Assembly (NCBI GenBank): GCA_021324335.1
Contig: JAJPJH010000017.1
Span: 1-37,384 of the forward strand
DNA: 37,384 nucleotides
Direction of reading: 5' to 3'
Source: Gammaproteobacteria bacterium
Lineage (GTDB): Bacteria > Pseudomonadota > Gammaproteobacteria > DSM-16500
The translations under genes were made by a program, and so were the position numbers. A model generated the notes under the pieces. That model ran no database searches and was not told where the DNA came from. It saw only the letters and a list, made by a program, of their open reading frames with translations. Positions 35,801 through 37,384 of the stretch are shown here, one piece after another. Numbering within the stretch: the first letter of the stretch is position 1; every line of letters starts with the position of its first letter.

Positions 35801-36777
35801 TAGTATTAAGTACTGGCGATTTTTTGATAAATAAAATAGGAAGAAAAGATAGCGTCAGGTCAGAAAGGACCGCATATATTAATCTATGCTTAAATCAACT
35901 TGCTAAATATGTTGAAATGTTAAAATCGATTTTTGTCGCACAGCATGAAGGAAAATTAGTATATTATGAAAAGACAGGTATTGTTGATAAGGCGATACAG
36001 ATTTTATTTGAATTAATTAATCATTCTCAAAATAGTTTACCGATTGACATTCAATTGGGTATTAGAGAAATTTATTATCATTTTTTGGATAAATCAAGGT
36101 CGCTAGAAGAATGTATTTCTCAATTTCAGACATTATTAGGAAAAATAGATTCAAATCCCACTTTATTAACGGAAATAATTAAGAAATTTGATACGTCTTC
36201 AAATGAAGAGCTTTATGATTTTTTCAAAGAATTACCAGAAGAGTATAAGGAATTTAAAAATATTACTAAGCAATATGCGAACGAAATTATTAAGAAAGAT
36301 ATCATCCCTTCATTAGAAAAATTAATGAATTATTACCAATACATTCTAAAAATAGGGCCTTCTGAGAAATATGAACATCATGGTATGTTGCATTCCGCTA
36401 TGAAGGAAGCCATCGTGAGAATAGGCCAGGCACTACGCGATTTACCCCATGATGAACGTAATAGTATATTAAACAAAATGCAGGATGTTCCTAAAAAATG
36501 GCTTTTAAATTCTAATAAAAGTTTGTTTGAATACTACCGGGAAACAATAGGTCATGATTTCGGAGAAGATATGCCTCTAGGCGTTGTGTATGAAGAAATA
36601 ACGCCCTGGCAATTGAGAGATATAGCTGGCAATGTTGAGCCTCTCTTAAAGAAAATAAAATTAATAACAGCAGCATCCGCACCAGCTTTTGTGCCCGGTC
36701 AAAGATTGTTTCTTCCGTCTCCTCACGTATCATCGCAGGAAACAGTCCAAAATTTAAGGCTATCGCCATCTAGCTAA
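32893..36777 (+). CDS. Large ankyrin/TPR/coiled-coil protein with possible HEPN-like domain (candidate effector)
   Basis: 1294 residues, AT-rich, not a known family. A hydrophobic stretch lies at about 112-142 (LTMQVLMLIGGAMAIAG). Three ankyrin repeats span about 229-325 (NTALHTASFRQQHEVRKMLL, GMTCLHQAATEGDKEWAELL, TPAQLALAGHHLDVAKLIME). TPR-like helices lie at about 335-455 (YQDALDSYRQVEKILPSLEE, YSEALDYVNQGLSYFPDDAD). A membrane helix is at about 484-498 (FLKIGLAFIAIGIAAL). A long Lys/Glu coiled coil runs over about 610-835. Residues about 865-965 are helical, with LRNNSMHF at 922-929, an R-x4-H pattern like HEPN nucleases. GGTAAA lies near the ATG, an imperfect ribosome site. Ankyrin-plus-coiled-coil proteins are common Dot/Icm effectors; that role is inferred. 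Confidence 0.8.
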   Translation: MRDSIPQEIYNILTKEWPLKRNSQKVIQFCYHYFINYSHKQDTSDYYVLLHHIKEFINSSHFESKFKYQKTSILGGELSYVTVSYDFKELNERLDKALNNLSVFSRPQTLFSSFSFSTSFSVSLSLTMQVLMLIGGAMAIAGKEHHLSQQSAASDSLTLSLKEHSSSDRLNPYQTAVPHVYYLEEAATLFEISIYQAVANDFPLKTLEKILEEEKNSGGNRINMPEPVNLNTALHTASFRQQHEVRKMLLKYGADPNAQNRQGMTCLHQAATEGDKEWAELLLQHGAKTDLIFHKDPYYYTPAQLALAGHHLDVAKLIMEHGKKKNGKNYSISNHLLEMVYVAESKLVHKEYQDALDSYRQVEKILPSLEEEYADFVGEIYASMLTIYVHQQDYVIAVKYAELAVKYSLPRPPIYGALVSIHFQLENYSEALDYVNQGLSYFPDDADLLKFKVMLEPYKAESKVNKKIDEPELNNAFFDVTNFLKIGLAFIAIGIAALRVYMHLSFEKIIWGEQKQLRLQFLLNQLTKDFYLDSWIRDGNRLVLDLSQPILQQGEVLTTKKILKDAFIGALGNTHFKQEANKLSILASRFRPDFSEVVTEEEINGFCRRIHKEIDLKTKEYNEKLAKKKLNLSSNSEQVSKKLEDIKGKLAEFDKYLTKNQSELEGLNKVVKEYELKKQKNVEEFALDSKSLDEKICEYRKAVEAYEEFDSGIRTEIEQAKFLALGQEMGLEKKLNSLEEFCRDFEDRVERAMQNSLECFEKTSRAFEELIKKSEELISEEEENWKKEIKNQEEAKKLREEAERRAAEEEKLKLARKEKMEKIKKANKEKMLVNNNKDKKPSSITTQPEYPASQMYGESNRYYNTIYHCLRLIENLLSDKNDLQSWPNVIIDGLIFNIRKLAQAAAHYFPFSAEQKEALLTLRNNSMHFSYMMERDQKGIQIIAKELHDYVEKQLSLLQKGKQFKITEPLVLSTGDFLINKIGRKDSVRSERTAYINLCLNQLAKYVEMLKSIFVAQHEGKLVYYEKTGIVDKAIQILFELINHSQNSLPIDIQLGIREIYYHFLDKSRSLEECISQFQTLLGKIDSNPTLLTEIIKKFDTSSNEELYDFFKELPEEYKEFKNITKQYANEIIKKDIIPSLEKLMNYYQYILKIGPSEKYEHHGMLHSAMKEAIVRIGQALRDLPHDERNSILNKMQDVPKKWLLNSNKSLFEYYRETIGHDFGEDMPLGVVYEEITPWQLRDIAGNVEPLLKKIKLITAASAPAFVPGQRLFLPSPHVSSQETVQNLRLSPSS

Positions 36778-36795
36778 AAGCTATATTTCACTAAG

Positions 36796-36824
36796 TTGAA
36801 AAAGCGTAAGAGGTGAGTTATTCT
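36796..36824 (+). promoter_or_regulatory. Candidate sigma-70-type promoter of the CsbD-like gene
   Basis: TTGAAA (36796-36801) and TATTCT (36819-36824) are 17 bases apart. The predicted start gives a leader of about 55 bases before ATG 36887. A second TATAAT at 36842-36847 lacks a partner. Confidence 0.4.
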
Positions 36825-36886
36825 AAAAAAACAACATTAATTATAATTTTTTTCTTTCCTATACCCAACCCTCGAAGGAGAGTGCT

Positions 36887-37225
36887 ATGAATGAGAAAAT
36901 GGCTAAAGGTAATTGGAATAAATTAAAAGGTAAAATTCAGGAAGAGTGGGGTGATTTGACGGATGATGATTTTGACAAAGCGGGTGGGGATGTTAAGCAA
37001 TTAATAGGAAATATCAGTGAACGCTATGGTGCGGCGAAAGAAAAAGTGGAAGAAAAAATTAATCAGTTCATGGAGGATACAGAAGGATATGCCAAAAAAA
37101 TTCCACAGCAGTTGGAAAAAATACAGCAGAATTCTTCAAAAACTTTACAGCAGCATCCACTTGCCACGTTAGGCTTAACAGCATTAGCTGGTGTTGTGTT
37201 TGGTTTTTTGCTGGCTAAGCGATAG
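36887..37225 (+). CDS. CsbD-family stress protein with C-terminal ElaB/YqjD-like membrane anchor
   Basis: 112 residues. The N-terminal 60 match the CsbD pattern (AKGNWNKLKGKIQEEWGDLT, ERYGAAKEKVEEKI), a small stress-induced helical family. The C-terminus adds QQHPLATLGLTALAGVVFGF then LLAKR, a glycine-rich single helix with a basic end, as in ElaB/YqjD proteins that anchor in the inner membrane. This combination is a fusion of two small-protein themes. SD AAGGAGAG lies eight bases before the ATG. It is followed by a strong terminator at 37249-37283. Confidence 0.88.
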   Translation: MNEKMAKGNWNKLKGKIQEEWGDLTDDDFDKAGGDVKQLIGNISERYGAAKEKVEEKINQFMEDTEGYAKKIPQQLEKIQQNSSKTLQQHPLATLGLTALAGVVFGFLLAKR

Positions 37226-37248
37226 TCTAAAAAGCCTGTCCTATCGAT

Positions 37249-37283
37249 AAAAAAATAGCACGCCTCAAGTGTGCTATTTTTTT
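37249..37283 (+). terminator. Rho-independent terminator, target site of the group II intron
   Basis: AAAAAAATAGCAC (37249-37261), loop GCCTCAAGT, GTGCTATTTTTTT (37271-37283): a perfect 13-bp stem including the T-run. The intron begins at the next base. Confidence 0.92.
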
Positions 37284-37384
37284 GTGCGCCAAGCATGGCG
37301 CAATTCTAGGCGGTGAAAGTCCGCTGCACGCCGTGGAGATCGGAAGTGCGAGTCTAGGCAAGGGTGTCCATCGCGAGATGGAAT
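37284..37384 (+). mobile_element. Group II intron, 5' end, class IIC-like, truncated by window edge
   Basis: The sequence begins GTGCG, the conserved 5' end of group II introns. TGCGCC/GGCGCA and GGCGG/CCGCT hairpins follow, the usual start of domain I. It sits directly after a terminator T-run, the preferred target of class IIC introns. The window ends before any reverse transcriptase. Confidence 0.85.

Overview
The window is a gene-dense stretch of a gammaproteobacterial chromosome with moderate to low GC. Gene content points to the order Legionellales (a Legionella, Coxiella or Aquicella-like host-associated bacterium). Indicators are an LbtU-type siderophore porin, a ChiA-like secreted GH18 chitinase, a short PutA without the DNA-binding domain, and AT-rich genes resembling intracellular-pathogen effectors (ankyrin/TPR/coiled-coil and kinase-like proteins). 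Taxonomy is an inference; no rRNA or tRNA gene was seen.

Both ends lie inside a group II intron in the same orientation. Bases 1-98 are an intron 3' end (domains V and VI). Bases 37284-37384 are an intron 5' end starting with GTGCG directly after a rho-independent terminator, the usual site for class IIC introns. Housekeeping genes argue against a plasmid, so the ends probably reflect an assembly break at a repeated intron.

Layout: rtcB (RNA ligase); a broken Fic gene with a 21-bp-arm palindrome inside its reading frame; a secreted chitinase; a leftward operon putA - CPA2 antiporter - CDF metal exporter; RNase T; an LbtU-like porin; a 2-Cys peroxiredoxin; a small flippase-like protein plus a stand-alone ArnA-type dehydrogenase; an unknown coiled-coil/membrane protein; a heavy-metal-type two-component system; an AAA/DUF4143 ATPase; a pentapeptide-repeat protein; ibaG-murA; ampD-ampE; btuF; the pyruvate dehydrogenase operon aceE-aceF-lpdA; two paralogous kinase-like proteins; a PduO-type cobalamin adenosyltransferase; rimI; a 1294-residue ankyrin/TPR/coiled-coil/possible HEPN protein; and a CsbD/ElaB-like stress protein.

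Functional themes are cell-wall synthesis and recycling (murA, ibaG, ampDE), central carbon metabolism (PDH complex, PutA), cobalamin use (BtuF, PduO), metal and iron handling (CDF, two-component system, LbtU-like porin), and likely host interaction (chitinase, Fic relic, kinase-like pair, ankyrin protein). The most interesting signals are candidate regulatory boxes beside genes of unknown function: a PmrA-type box before the first kinase-like gene, a CpxR-type box before the second, and a CusR/CopR-type palindrome before the unknown membrane protein that follows the two-component system. Others are the Fic gene that lost exactly its catalytic loop and a possible HEPN nuclease motif in the giant ankyrin protein. 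No intergenic stretch exceeds 300 bases.
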